Origin: Pseudomonas sp. MH9.2
GTDB taxonomy: Bacteria; Pseudomonadota; Gammaproteobacteria; Pseudomonadales; Pseudomonadaceae
Assembly: GCF_034353875.1 (NCBI RefSeq)
Contig: NZ_CP133784.1
Location: 806,001 to 870,000 of the forward strand
Reading direction: 5' to 3'
DNA: 64,000 bases
Below, piece after piece: positions 27,133-36,367 of this stretch (within the stretch, counting starts at the first letter, position 1; each line of letters opens with the position of its first letter). A program made the position numbers and the translations under genes. The notes beneath the pieces are model-generated. The model did no database searches, had not been told where the DNA came from, and worked only from the letters and a program-made list of their open reading frames with translations.

Positions 27133-28672
27133 TCAACTGATCCGCCCCGCTGGCGAGCCAAGCCGACGGGACTGGATCGCGGTCATGAGCGTGATGCTGG
27201 GCGCTTTTATGGCGGTGCTGGACATCCAGATCACCAACTCTTCGCTCAAGGACATTCAGGGCGCGCTGTCGGCGACCCTTGAAGAAGGCTCGTGGATTTC
27301 CACCTCGTACCTGGTGGCGGAAATTATTATGATTCCGCTCACCGCCTGGCTGGTGCAGTTGCTCTCAGCGCGACGCCTGGCGGTCTGGGTTTCGGGCGGG
27401 TTTCTGCTGTCCTCCATGCTCTGCTCCATGGCCTGGAGTCTGGACAGCATGATCGTGTTGCGCGCCTTGCAGGGCTTCACCGGTGGCGCGCTGATCCCGC
27501 TGGCGTTCACCATGACCCTGATCAAACTGCCCGAGCATCATCGTGCCAAAGGGATGGCCCTGTTTGCGATGACAGCGACATTCGCGCCCTCGATCGGCCC
27601 GACACTGGGCGGCTGGCTGACAGAGAACTATGGCTGGCAGTACATTTTCTACATCAACATACCGCCCGGCCTGCTGATGATCGCCGGCTTGCTCTACGGC
27701 CTGGAAAAGAAAGCTTCGCACTGGGAACTGCTGAAAAGCACCGACTACGCGGGCATCGTTACCCTGGGGGTCGGCCTAGGCTGCCTGCAGGTGTTTCTGG
27801 AGGAAGGTCATCGCAAGGACTGGCTCGAATCCCACCTGATTGTCAGCCTGGGCAGCATCGCCCTGGTCAGCCTGATCACCTTCGTGATTCTGCAACTGTC
27901 CAAACCCGAGCCACTGATCAACCTGCGTATTTTAGGAGAACGCAATTTTGGCCTGTCGAGTATCTCCAGCGTGGGGATGGGTGTGGGCTTGTACGGTTCG
28001 ATCTATCTGTTGCCGCTGTACCTCGCGCAAATTCAAGGCTACAACGCGCAGCAGATCGGCGAAGTGATCATGTGGATGGGCATTCCTCAGTTGTTTTTGA
28101 TCCCGCTGGTGCCACAACTGATGAAAGTGATACCGCCGAAGCTCCTGTGCGCCATCGGTTTCGGGCTGTTCGGGTTTGCCAGCTTCGCGTCCGGAGCACT
28201 CAACCTGGACTTCGCAGGACCGCAGCTCAATCAGATCCAGATCGTGCGCGCCCTCGGCCAACCGATGATCATGGTTACCATTTCGTTGATCGCCACCGTC
28301 TATATCCAGCCGAAGGACGCGGGCTCAGCCTCGAGCCTGTTCAACATCCTGCGAAACCTGGGAGGCGCCGTTGGTATCGCCCTGCTCTCCACCCTGCTTG
28401 ATGCCAAGACCAAGACCTATTTCGACTATTTGCGCGAAGCCATTGTCCCGAGCAACCCGCAAGTCGCCGAGCGCATGGCCTTGCTCACCGACAAGCTGGG
28501 CAACGAACAAGCCGCCTTGGCCAGACTCAGTGAGATCACGCACCAGCAGGCATCCATCATGGCCTACAACGACGCCTTCCATTTCGTCGGTATCGCACTA
28601 GGGATAAGCATGATCGCCGTGCTGCTGACCAAAGCGCTGCCTGTTGGCGTCAAGGGCGGGGCGGCGCATTAA
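27122..28672 (+). CDS. MFS multidrug exporter, DHA2 family (EmrB/QacA type)
   Basis: A 516-residue proton-driven exporter with 14 predicted membrane helices. LDIQITNSSLKDIQGAL in helix 1 and the motif-C region around ATFAPSIGPTLGGWL are typical of DHA2 drug exporters. The start is probably the GTG at 27122, inside the end of the adaptor gene, making the pair translationally coupled. Substrates of such pumps include fatty acids, uncouplers and dyes; this one is not predictable from sequence. Confidence 0.94.
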   Translation: MAGDQLIRPAGEPSRRDWIAVMSVMLGAFMAVLDIQITNSSLKDIQGALSATLEEGSWISTSYLVAEIIMIPLTAWLVQLLSARRLAVWVSGGFLLSSMLCSMAWSLDSMIVLRALQGFTGGALIPLAFTMTLIKLPEHHRAKGMALFAMTATFAPSIGPTLGGWLTENYGWQYIFYINIPPGLLMIAGLLYGLEKKASHWELLKSTDYAGIVTLGVGLGCLQVFLEEGHRKDWLESHLIVSLGSIALVSLITFVILQLSKPEPLINLRILGERNFGLSSISSVGMGVGLYGSIYLLPLYLAQIQGYNAQQIGEVIMWMGIPQLFLIPLVPQLMKVIPPKLLCAIGFGLFGFASFASGALNLDFAGPQLNQIQIVRALGQPMIMVTISLIATVYIQPKDAGSASSLFNILRNLGGAVGIALLSTLLDAKTKTYFDYLREAIVPSNPQVAERMALLTDKLGNEQAALARLSEITHQQASIMAYNDAFHFVGIALGISMIAVLLTKALPVGVKGGAAH

Positions 28673-28720
28673 AGAGTGTCCGCGCCTGCACTGACCCTTT
28701 CGCGAATGAATGGGTCAACA

Positions 28721-30736
28721 TCAAACCGTCAACAACCGCTCACGCAGCTTGCCGATCTCGTCGCGCATCTGTGCCGCAGCCTCGAACTCGAGGTCGCGGG
28801 CCAGTTGGTACATTTTCTCTTCCAACTGGCGAATGCGTTTGCCGATCTCGCCCGGCGTGCGCAATTCGGCTTCGTACTTGGCGTTCTCTTCGGCGGCCTT
28901 GGCCATGCCTTTGCGCTTCTTGCTGCGCGAACCCGGCACGACGGCGCCCTCCATGATGTCGGCAACGTCCTTGAACACGCCTTTAGGGGTGATGCCGTGT
29001 TCCAGGTTGTAGGCAATCTGCTTGTCACGCCGACGGTCGGTTTCGCCAATCGCCCGCTCCATGGAGCCGGTGATACGGTCGGCGTACAAAATCGCCCGTC
29101 CATTGAGGTTACGCGCGGCGCGGCCAATGGTCTGAATCAGCGAGCGTTCTGAACGCAGGAAGCCTTCCTTGTCAGCGTCGAGAATCGCCACCAGCGACAC
29201 CTCAGGCATGTCCAGGCCTTCGCGCAGCAGGTTGATGCCCACGAGTACATCGAACGTACCCAAACGCAGATCGCGGATGATTTCGACCCGTTCCACGGTT
29301 TCGATATCCGAATGCAGGTAACGCACCCGAACACCATGGTCGGCCAGGTAATCGGTCAGGTCTTCGGACATGCGCTTGGTCAAGGTGGTCACCAATACCC
29401 GTTCCCCCACGGCCACACGCTTGCCGATCTCTGACAGCAGGTCATCGACCTGAGTCAGTGCCGGGCGAATCTCGATCTGCGGGTCGACCAGACCAGTAGG
29501 TCGCACCAACTGCTCAATCACTCGACCGGCATGCTCCGCCTCATAGTTGCCGGGGGTGGCCGAGACGAAAATCGTCTGCGGACTGACGCTTTCCCACTCA
29601 TCGAAGCGCATCGGCCGGTTATCCAGAGCCGACGGCAGACGGAAGCCATACTCGACCAGGGTTTCCTTTCGTGAGCGGTCCCCCTTATACATCGCGCCCA
29701 CCTGCGGCACGCTGACGTGGGATTCGTCGATCACCAGCAATGCATCGGCCGGCAAGTAGTCATACAACGTCGGCGGCGGCGCACCGGAAGGTCGTCCAGA
29801 CAGGTAGCGTGAGTAGTTTTCGATACCGTTGCAGTAGCCCAGTTCCAGGATCATCTCCAGATCGAAGCGGGTGCGCTGCTCCAGCCGTTGCGCTTCCACC
29901 AGCTTGTTATTGCTGCGCAGGTACTCCAGCCGCTCCTGAAGCTCGACCTTGATCCCTTCCATCGCATCCAGCAGTGTTTCGCGCGGCGTTACGTAGTGAC
30001 TCTTCGGATAGAACGTAAAGCGTGGCAGTTTGCGAATCACTGCGCCCGTCAGCGGGTCGAAGGCCGAAATGTTCTCGACCTCGTCGTCGAACAGCTCGAT
30101 GCGGATCGCTTCGAAGTCCGATTCAGCCGGGTGGATGTCGATCACGTCCCCGCGCACGCGAAACGTCGCACGAGCAAAGTCCACGTCGTTGCGAGTGTAT
30201 TGCAAGTCAGCCAGACGCCGAAGCAGCTCGCGCTGATCGAGTTTGTCACCACGATCGACGTGCAGCACCATCTTCAAATACGTCTCGGGGCTGCCCAAAC
30301 CGTAGATGCACGACACCGTGGTGACGATGATCGCGTCCTTGCGCTCCAGCAACGCCTTGGTCGCCGACAACCGCATCTGCTCGATGTGGTCATTGATCGA
30401 AGCATCCTTCTCGATAAACGTATCCGACGACGGCACGTATGCTTCTGGCTGGTAGTAATCGTAGTAAGAAACGAAATACTCGACTGCGTTGTTCGGAAAG
30501 AACGCCTTGAACTCACCATACAACTGCGCTGCCAAGGTTTTGTTCGGCGCCAGCACCAGGGTCGGACGCTGCACTTGCGCGATCACGTTGGCGATGCTGA
30601 AGGTCTTGCCCGAACCGGTTACGCCGAGCAATGTCTGGTGCGCCAGCCCGGCCTCGATCCCTTCGACCATCAAGCGAATAGCTTCCGGCTGATCACCGGC
30701 CGGCTGGAAACGGGTTACGAGCTCAAACTCAGACAT
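28721..30736 (-). CDS. uvrB: Excinuclease ABC subunit B
   Basis: The 671-residue DNA-damage verification helicase of nucleotide excision repair. Walker A GVTGSGKT is at residues 38-45, followed by the beta-hairpin region ([14 protein letters not shown]), helicase motifs ([21 protein letters not shown]) and a C-terminal UVR motif that contacts UvrC ([16 protein letters not shown]). No LexA box of the CTG-N10-CAG form is seen upstream. It is divergent from the aromatic aminotransferase gene and convergent with the efflux pump. Confidence 0.98.
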   Translation of the reverse strand: MSEFELVTRFQPAGDQPEAIRLMVEGIEAGLAHQTLLGVTGSGKTFSIANVIAQVQRPTLVLAPNKTLAAQLYGEFKAFFPNNAVEYFVSYYDYYQPEAYVPSSDTFIEKDASINDHIEQMRLSATKALLERKDAIIVTTVSCIYGLGSPETYLKMVLHVDRGDKLDQRELLRRLADLQYTRNDVDFARATFRVRGDVIDIHPAESDFEAIRIELFDDEVENISAFDPLTGAVIRKLPRFTFYPKSHYVTPRETLLDAMEGIKVELQERLEYLRSNNKLVEAQRLEQRTRFDLEMILELGYCNGIENYSRYLSGRPSGAPPPTLYDYLPADALLVIDESHVSVPQVGAMYKGDRSRKETLVEYGFRLPSALDNRPMRFDEWESVSPQTIFVSATPGNYEAEHAGRVIEQLVRPTGLVDPQIEIRPALTQVDDLLSEIGKRVAVGERVLVTTLTKRMSEDLTDYLADHGVRVRYLHSDIETVERVEIIRDLRLGTFDVLVGINLLREGLDMPEVSLVAILDADKEGFLRSERSLIQTIGRAARNLNGRAILYADRITGSMERAIGETDRRRDKQIAYNLEHGITPKGVFKDVADIMEGAVVPGSRSKKRKGMAKAAEENAKYEAELRTPGEIGKRIRQLEEKMYQLARDLEFEAAAQMRDEIGKLRERLLTV

Positions 30737-31077
30737 ACGCTACCTCTGGGTTCATTCCGGCCTGCAAAACAGCGCTGAAACGAGAAAACCGCGAACGACC
30801 GATGCCGCCGGGAAAAGACATGAAGAGACTATAAATGGAGTCAAAGACATCACCTTTCAAGCGACCCATCCTACAAGCCCAAAACAATTGCGGTTGCAAT
30901 TTGACTAACGGTCGAAAAATAAACGTGGAAAACCCTAAAAAACTCTGAAAAACGCGCTTCAGCCTGTCGCAGCGCTGAACGATGCTCTCTATACTAGGTC
31001 CCCGTTTGCGCACCGCTCTAGTGCACTCGGCCGGAGCGTTGTACCTCTTCAATCCTCCATTCAGAGCTGCCGTAAAA
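30737..31077. other. Divergent control region between uvrB and the aromatic aminotransferase
   Basis: 341 bp with no supported gene. Possible -10 elements are TATACT at 30990-30995 (plus strand, toward the aminotransferase, weak -35) and TATAGT on the minus strand at 30833-30828 (toward uvrB). No operator stands out. Confidence 0.5.
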
Positions 31078-32271
31078 ATGAGCCTGTTCTCCGCTGTCGA
31101 AATGGCACCACGCGATCCAATCCTGGGCCTCAACGAAGCATTCAATGCCGATACCCGTACCTTTAAGGTCAACCTGGGGGTCGGGGTGTACTGCAACGAA
31201 GAGGGGCGAATTCCACTCCTGCGTGCCGTCGCCGAAGCTGAGAGCATTCGCGTGGCTCAACACGTCGCACGCGGTTACTTGCCGATCGATGGCATCGCCG
31301 CTTACGACCTGGCCGTGCAGAAACTGTTGTTCGGTGCCGAGTCGCCGTTGCTGGATTCCGGGCGCGCCCTGACTGTTCAGGCCGTGGGCGGTACCGGTGC
31401 ATTGAAAATCGGTGCCGACTTCCTCAAGCAACTCAAGCCCGACGCGATCGTGGCCATCAGCGATCCAAGCTGGGAAAACCACCGTGCGCTGTTCGAGACC
31501 GCTGGTTTCCCGGTTCAGAACTACCGTTATTACGATGCGACCAGCCATGACGTGAACCGTTCAGGCATGCTCGAAGATTTACAGAACCTGCCGTCAGGTT
31601 CGATCGTGGTCCTGCACGCCTGCTGCCATAACCCGACAGGTGTCGACCTGAGCCCTGAGGACTGGAAAAATGTCCTCGACGTGCTCAAAGCCAAAGGCCA
31701 CGTGCCGTTCCTGGACATGGCGTATCAAGGCTTCGGCGACGGCATCGAAGAAGACGCCGCCGCAGTGCGCCTATTTGCCGAGTCGGGCCTGACCTTTTTC
31801 GCCTCCAGCTCGTTCTCCAAATCGTTCTCGCTGTATGGCGAACGCGTTGGCGCGTTGTCGATCGTCACTGAATCGAAAGACGAAACCGCACGGGTTCTGT
31901 CACAGGTCAAACGCGTAATCCGCACCAACTACTCCAACCCGCCAACCCACGGCGCAACCATCGTCGCTGCGGTGCTCAACAACCCTGAGCTGCGCGAGAT
32001 GTGGGAGCAGGAACTGGGCGAAATGCGTCTGCGGATTCGTGGCATGCGCAAGGCCATGGTCGAGAAGCTGGCGGCCCAGACCGATCACGACTTCAGCTTC
32101 GTCGGTCGTCAACGCGGCATGTTCTCCTACTCCGGACTGACCACCGAACAGGTTCATCGCCTGCGCAATGAATTCGGCATCTACGCCCTCGACACCGGCC
32201 GGATCTGCGTTGCCGCACTGAACCAGAGCAACATCGACGTCGTGACCAAGGCGATTGTTCAGGTGATCTGA
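31078..32271 (+). CDS. tyrB: Aromatic amino acid aminotransferase (aspartate aminotransferase family)
   Basis: A 397-residue fold-type I PLP enzyme that exchanges amino groups between aromatic amino acids or aspartate and 2-oxoglutarate. The PLP lysine is in SSSFSKSFSLYGERVG (about residue 246), and the N-terminus FSAVEMAPRDPILGLNEAF is typical. The ATG at 31078 is the natural start; a longer frame from 30982 is unsupported. The uvrB neighbour on the opposite strand is the usual Pseudomonas order. Confidence 0.93.
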   Translation: MSLFSAVEMAPRDPILGLNEAFNADTRTFKVNLGVGVYCNEEGRIPLLRAVAEAESIRVAQHVARGYLPIDGIAAYDLAVQKLLFGAESPLLDSGRALTVQAVGGTGALKIGADFLKQLKPDAIVAISDPSWENHRALFETAGFPVQNYRYYDATSHDVNRSGMLEDLQNLPSGSIVVLHACCHNPTGVDLSPEDWKNVLDVLKAKGHVPFLDMAYQGFGDGIEEDAAAVRLFAESGLTFFASSSFSKSFSLYGERVGALSIVTESKDETARVLSQVKRVIRTNYSNPPTHGATIVAAVLNNPELREMWEQELGEMRLRIRGMRKAMVEKLAAQTDHDFSFVGRQRGMFSYSGLTTEQVHRLRNEFGIYALDTGRICVAALNQSNIDVVTKAIVQVI

Positions 32272-32290
32272 CGGTCGTTGGCGGTAGACA

Positions 32291-32324
32291 AAGGGGAGTC
32301 AGCGTGAGCTGACTCCCCTTTTTT
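32291..32324 (+). terminator. Rho-independent terminator after the aromatic aminotransferase
   Basis: AAGGGGAGTCAGC and GCTGACTCCCCTT form a 13-bp stem with a GTGA loop, followed by TTTT, 19 bp after the stop. Confidence 0.93.
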
Positions 32325-32357
32325 ATGTAAGCCAGACACCCGTCAAAGGCACGTGAT

Positions 32358-33323
32358 TTACTGCGCTTTTTTGCGATACGCCATCGAATCATCAATCCGC
32401 TTGAGGATGTAATCCCCCGCTGCGACGGGTGGGTACAGGCTCGATGCCGAATCGATACCTAAATCACAGGGATCGACCACCGCGCTGTAGGTCGGGTCGT
32501 AAAAGGTCGCGATGGAATAGCGTTCATGACCTGACTTATTGATCACTCGATGCAAGGTCGAGCGGAAACGGTTGTTGGACCAATGCGCCAGCAGGTCGCC
32601 GACGTTGACCACCAGACTGCCAGGGATCGGCGTGGCATCGATCCAGCGGTTAGAGCCCAGCTCACGCACCTGCAAGCCCCCGCTGTTGTCCTGATACAGC
32701 AACGTAATGCAGCCGTAATCCGTGTGCGGTGCAACCCCGAATTGATCGGCTTCGGCCATCGGCGGATGGGGTGGGTAATACACCATCTGAGTCCGTTGCA
32801 GCGGTGTGTGGTACTTGCTGTTGAAGAAATCCTGTTCTATGCCCAGACCCGCTGCCACCGCTTTCAACAGATCGGCCCCGGCCTTGCCGATTTCGACGTA
32901 ATACTCAGCCAGCGCAGTGCGCAGCCCCGGCATAAATGCCGGCCATTGGTTCGGTCCGCGTAAAGCCTCTCCAGCTACCACACACGGATCGTCTTCAGGC
33001 AGTTCCAGCCCGATGCTGAAGAACTCCTTGAAATCAGGCTTGGTCGCCTCATACATGGTCGCCCCGCCCAACGCATGCCAGCCTCGGTGCCGCTTATTCA
33101 CCGCCACCTGCCGCTTGACCTCGGCCGGGTAGGCAAAGAACTGCGCTGCCGCCGCCATCGCCCGATCAATCACCTCCTGCGGCACACCGTGATTGATGAT
33201 GTAGAAGAAGCCGGTTTCGCTGCAGGCCACGCGAATGGCCTCACCGGCCCGGCGAATACTCGCCTGGTCACCTTCACGAACACCGGACATATCGATCAAG
33301 GGCAGATTAGCGCTAGAGGTCAT
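32358..33323 (-). CDS. 2-oxoglutarate/Fe(II)-dependent oxygenase, isopenicillin N synthase-like
   Basis: A 321-residue non-haem iron oxygenase. The iron triad is H200 and D202 (APHTDYG) with H258 (STLHRV), and the 2-oxoglutarate carboxylate is bound by R268-Y-S270. The N-terminal DIOX_N domain occupies about residues 5-110 and the double-stranded beta-helix about 170-285. Relatives hydroxylate or cleave small acids and amino acids; the substrate here is unknown. A GTNTANAC operator 68 bp upstream matches sites in front of the transporter operon to the right, which suggests shared control by the GntR protein at 39745. Confidence 0.92.
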   Translation of the reverse strand: MTSSANLPLIDMSGVREGDQASIRRAGEAIRVACSETGFFYIINHGVPQEVIDRAMAAAAQFFAYPAEVKRQVAVNKRHRGWHALGGATMYEATKPDFKEFFSIGLELPEDDPCVVAGEALRGPNQWPAFMPGLRTALAEYYVEIGKAGADLLKAVAAGLGIEQDFFNSKYHTPLQRTQMVYYPPHPPMAEADQFGVAPHTDYGCITLLYQDNSGGLQVRELGSNRWIDATPIPGSLVVNVGDLLAHWSNNRFRSTLHRVINKSGHERYSIATFYDPTYSAVVDPCDLGIDSASSLYPPVAAGDYILKRIDDSMAYRKKAQ

Positions 33324-33686
33324 GCTCGCTCCTGTTTACAGGGGTTATACCGGGCTGGAATGGAGGGATCAATCGAACAGCAGAATGCGCGGTATATACA
33401 GGTGTAAGCATTTACTGTGCCGCCGACATTGTCCTTTTCCGCAAACCCTCATGCTCACGCTGACCGCCTGTTTTTCTAACGACCAACGCCGCCTTGTCAT
33501 CAGCAATTACCTGGTTTCCCTTTGCCTCATCAGTGGGCGGAACGACCTCAATGGGTGCAACTTTCGGTGACAGCAGCTGCCAGGAATACCCCGGCAATCC
33601 TGTTTGATTCTATAAACACAGGCGAAGGAACGACCCTCATGATTTGCAATCGACGCATTGGCCTGCATCTTGCCTTACCTGTATAG
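33324..33686. other. Region between the oxygenase and the dehydrogenase remnant
   Basis: 363 bp without a convincing gene. It contains the GntR-type operator at 33392 and probably the oxygenase promoter. A minus-strand frame of 61 codons (33412-33597) starts with TTG and has only a marginal ribosome site; it may be a small unknown protein or chance. Confidence 0.6.
33392..33399 (+). promoter_or_regulatory. HutC-subfamily GntR operator, site A
   Basis: GTATATAC fits the HutC-subfamily consensus GTNTANAC exactly and is followed by AGGT, giving the ATACAGGT core shared with sites B and C. It lies 68 bp upstream of the oxygenase start. Confidence 0.6.
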
Positions 33687-33688
33687 AC
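33681..33688 (-). promoter_or_regulatory. HutC-subfamily GntR operator, site B
   Basis: On the minus strand GTCTATAC fits GTNTANAC exactly, again followed by AGGTA. The 20-nt stretch 33671-33690 matches site C in 17 of 20 positions. It lies at the upstream edge of the dehydrogenase remnant. Confidence 0.6.
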
Positions 33689-33911
33689 AAGAGCATATGG
33701 CTTGCCAACGATTGCTGCGGATGCGGTTCTGCTGGGACGCGCTACCTTGTATGGAGTGGCCGTCGGCGGCCAGGCCGGTGCAGGGCATGCTCTTGATCTG
33801 CTGACACAAGAGTTACGTCTGGCCCTGTCGTTGCTCGGTCAACCGGACTTGAGCCAACTCGACAGTCGCGGGTTGCGCCTGAATCCTCTTTCTTCTCTTA
33901 CCGTGAGCTAG
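33687..33911 (+). pseudogene. C-terminal remnant of an FMN-dependent alpha-hydroxyacid dehydrogenase
   Basis: From about 33702 the frame reads [19 protein letters not shown]...HALDLLTQELRLALSLLGQPDLSQL, which is the C-terminal end of lactate/mandelate/glycolate dehydrogenases of the FMN type. Only about 70 of the usual 360-390 codons remain; an in-frame TAG (33684-33686) lies just before. The FMN-binding and catalytic parts are missing, so it cannot be active. Its TAG stop is 4 bp before the GlcD-like gene, with which it was presumably once co-translated. An internal deletion that kept the promoter side and the 3' end is the simplest explanation. Confidence 0.82.
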
Positions 33912-33915
33912 GCCG

Positions 33916-35292
33916 ATGCCTCATTTGCAACAGACCCTCGAGCAATTGCGCGCAGCATTGGGTGACGCGGCGGTAGTCACGGGCGCCGCGATCAATCAAC
34001 GGCACTACAGCGACTGGACCGGCCACGCACCTGCCTGTCCGGCGGCGGTGTTGCTGCCAAGGAGAACTGAGGACGTCGCCGCCGCCTTGCGTATTTGCAA
34101 CGCAGCGCGGCAAACGATCGTGCCTCAAGGGGGAATGACCGGGCTGGCCGGCGGCGCGGTGCCTCGGGAAACCGACATCGCCCTGTCCCTGGAGCGGATG
34201 CACGGCATCGAGGAAATCGACCCCGCCGCCGCCGCCATCAGTGTCTGGGCAGGCACCACCCTGCAAGAAATTCAACACGCGGCGCTCGACGCAGGCTTTC
34301 TATTTCCGCTGGACCTGGGTGCCCGAGGCTCATGCCAGATCGGCGGCAATATCGCGACCAACGCGGGTGGCAATGCCGTGATCCGCTATGGCATGACCCG
34401 AGACTTGGTGCTCGGCCTGGAAGTGGTTTTGGCCGATGGCCGCGTGCTCAATCTGCTGAACAAGATGATCAAGAACAACTGCGGTTATGACCTGAAACAG
34501 TGCTTCATCGGCAGCGAAGGCACCCTTGGGGTAATCACCCGCGCCATCTTGAAGCTCGCGCCATTACCCGGTGAAACCACGACCCTGCTGTGCGCCCTGC
34601 CCGACTACGCCAGCGCGGTGAGCCTGCTGCGGCGAGTGCAACGTAGCGTTGGCACACCGCAAGCCTATGAGCTGATGTGGCAGGACTTCTTCTGCTTGGG
34701 CGTTTCCTGGCTGGAAAGTCCGGTAGCGCCGATGTCGCTGGATTATCCACTGTACGTGCTGCTGGAATCCGCCGCCGCCCGCGAGCGGTTGGAACAGGCC
34801 CTGGAAGATGCCATCAACGCTGGCGAAGTGGTGGATGCAGTGCTGGCCAGCTCACAGGCCCAAGCCCACGCACTGTGGAAGATTCGCGAAGCGACCGGTG
34901 AATTTCCGTTGCGCATGACGCCGTTGAATTTCGACGTAAGCTTACCCATTGGCCAGATCGGCGACTTCGCCGAGCTGTGTCGGCAGCGCCTTGAGCAACG
35001 CTGGCCGGGTAACCGCAGCGTGTACTTCGGCCATATCGGCGATAGAAACCTGCACCTGACCGTGGACTGCGATTCATTGCCACAGCCAGCGCCTGTTTTC
35101 GAGATTGAAGAACTGGTCTATACCGCCGTCGGAGAGTTGGGCGGATCGGTGTCCGCTGAACATGGCATCGGCCTGCTCAAGCGTGATTTTCTTCATCACT
35201 CGGTCAGCCATGAAGCGCGTCAGGCGATGCAGCAGCTCAAGGATTGCTATGACCCCAACGGCATTCTCAATCCGGGGAAAATACTCGGCTGA
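33916..35292 (+). CDS. FAD-binding oxidoreductase, GlcD/D-2-hydroxyacid dehydrogenase family
   Basis: A 458-residue flavoprotein with an N-terminal FAD-binding (PCMH) domain (about residues 37-215; PQGGMTGLAGGAVPR and GSCQIGGNIATNAGGNAV bind FAD) and a C-terminal FAD-linked oxidase domain with the HIGDRNLH and EHGIGLLKRDF motifs that hold the metal and substrate carboxylate. Relatives oxidise D-lactate, D-2-hydroxyglutarate or glycolate to the 2-oxo acid. It follows the remnant of an FMN hydroxyacid dehydrogenase and precedes an amino acid ABC transporter, so a hydroxyacid intermediate is likely. Confidence 0.93.
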   Translation: MPHLQQTLEQLRAALGDAAVVTGAAINQRHYSDWTGHAPACPAAVLLPRRTEDVAAALRICNAARQTIVPQGGMTGLAGGAVPRETDIALSLERMHGIEEIDPAAAAISVWAGTTLQEIQHAALDAGFLFPLDLGARGSCQIGGNIATNAGGNAVIRYGMTRDLVLGLEVVLADGRVLNLLNKMIKNNCGYDLKQCFIGSEGTLGVITRAILKLAPLPGETTTLLCALPDYASAVSLLRRVQRSVGTPQAYELMWQDFFCLGVSWLESPVAPMSLDYPLYVLLESAAARERLEQALEDAINAGEVVDAVLASSQAQAHALWKIREATGEFPLRMTPLNFDVSLPIGQIGDFAELCRQRLEQRWPGNRSVYFGHIGDRNLHLTVDCDSLPQPAPVFEIEELVYTAVGELGGSVSAEHGIGLLKRDFLHHSVSHEARQAMQQLKDCYDPNGILNPGKILG

Positions 35293-35307
35293 AGCTCATC
35301 TCAGGTT

Positions 35308-35315
35308 GTACATAC
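35308..35315 (+). promoter_or_regulatory. HutC-subfamily GntR operator, site C
   Basis: GTACATAC, one mismatch from GTNTANAC, followed by AGGTA. It lies 16 bp after the dehydrogenase stop and about 140 bp before the transporter operon. A threefold AATAGGC/AATAAC run (about 35342-35361) lies between site and gene. Confidence 0.55.
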
Positions 35316-35456
35316 AGGTACGGCACGCTAACTGCACTGAGCAATAGGCAATAGGCAATAACCCTTACGCAACGATCATAAAAATCAACACCACAGCCAA
35401 TACAAGAACCGACACAAACCACCAGCGTTCACTGCATCTGATGAAGGAGTTACCCC

Positions 35457-36293
35457 ATGCAACTCGATTCTCTGTTCAGTAAGACATTCAACGGCCTGTG
35501 CGTCGCCATGGCCCTGGCCGTTGCTCCCCTGACGGCGCATGCCGATCAACTGGCCGATGTAAAAAAAGCCGGTGAGCTGGTGGTGGGCACCGAACTGCAA
35601 TTTGCACCGTTCGACTTCACCGACAACGGTAAACAGAAAGGCCTGAACGCCGAACTGTTCGAACAACTGGGCAAAGAACTGGGGGTCAAAATCAAATTTC
35701 TCGACCTGCCGTGGCCGAGCGTATTGCCAGGGCTGGAAGCGAAGAAATTCGACGTGGTCGCTGGCCCCATTATCGTCACCAAGGCGCGCAAAGAGCGCTA
35801 CCACTTCGTGATGCCGATTGCCGAAGCGACTGTAGCGCTAATGATTGGCGCCAAAGACGAGACCATCAAAAAGCCTGAAGACATCTCTGGTAAAACCGTC
35901 GGCGCAGGCAAAGGATCGGCACAGCTCGAAGAGCTCAAATCCTTCGCCGCGACCCTGCCGGAGAAAGTCACGATCCGCGAGTACGTCGATAACAACCAAG
36001 CCTATGCCGACCTGGCTGCCAAGCGCATCGTCGCAGTCGCCAACTCCCTGCCGAACATTTCCTACGTCGCGGCCGAGAAATCAAACTTGTACAAAGTGGT
36101 CATGCCACCGTTCGGCAAGAAATCTTACTTCGCCTATCTGGGACGCAAGGATGACGACGCCAACAGCCTGATCGCCGCCCTCAACGCCGCCATGCTGAAA
36201 ATGCATGAAGACGGTCGCCTCGCCAGCCTGCAGAAAAAATGGCTGGGGGCCGAAATGGACGTGCCTAAAGCTGACTTCGACCCAACCTGGTAA
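35457..36293 (+). CDS. Periplasmic substrate-binding protein of a polar amino acid ABC transporter
   Basis: A 278-residue family-3 solute-binding protein. A signal peptide with cleavage after AHA (about residue 30) is followed by the two-lobed binding domain (VGTELQFAPFDFTDNGKQKG at the start of lobe 1). GGAG precedes the ATG. It is the first gene of an ABC operon with two permeases and an ATPase. The ligand is probably an amino acid or a related small acid; specificity is not readable. Confidence 0.94.
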   Translation: MQLDSLFSKTFNGLCVAMALAVAPLTAHADQLADVKKAGELVVGTELQFAPFDFTDNGKQKGLNAELFEQLGKELGVKIKFLDLPWPSVLPGLEAKKFDVVAGPIIVTKARKERYHFVMPIAEATVALMIGAKDETIKKPEDISGKTVGAGKGSAQLEELKSFAATLPEKVTIREYVDNNQAYADLAAKRIVAVANSLPNISYVAAEKSNLYKVVMPPFGKKSYFAYLGRKDDDANSLIAALNAAMLKMHEDGRLASLQKKWLGAEMDVPKADFDPTW

Positions 36294-36367
36294 ACAGCTT
36301 TAGCGGGTTGAATCAACGGATCGCCGGCTCAACCGGGCCGGCGATCATCGAGGGTGGAGTCACGACG

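Noticed and set aside
28673..28720. Terminator between the efflux pump and uvrB
   Set aside because: Only a weak TGACCC/GGGTCA stem without a T tract is present.
30737..31077. Possible LexA box upstream of uvrB
   Set aside because: No CTG-N10-CAG element with a reasonable core is present in the gap.
33412..33597. Minus-strand 61-codon frame between the oxygenase and the dehydrogenase remnant
   Set aside because: TTG start with only a marginal ribosome site and no recognisable family; not enough to call a gene, although it cannot be excluded.
36308..36367. Upstream start for the first ABC permease
   Set aside because: The extra 20 residues are not membrane-like and the ATG at 36368 has the better ribosome site and the family N-terminus.
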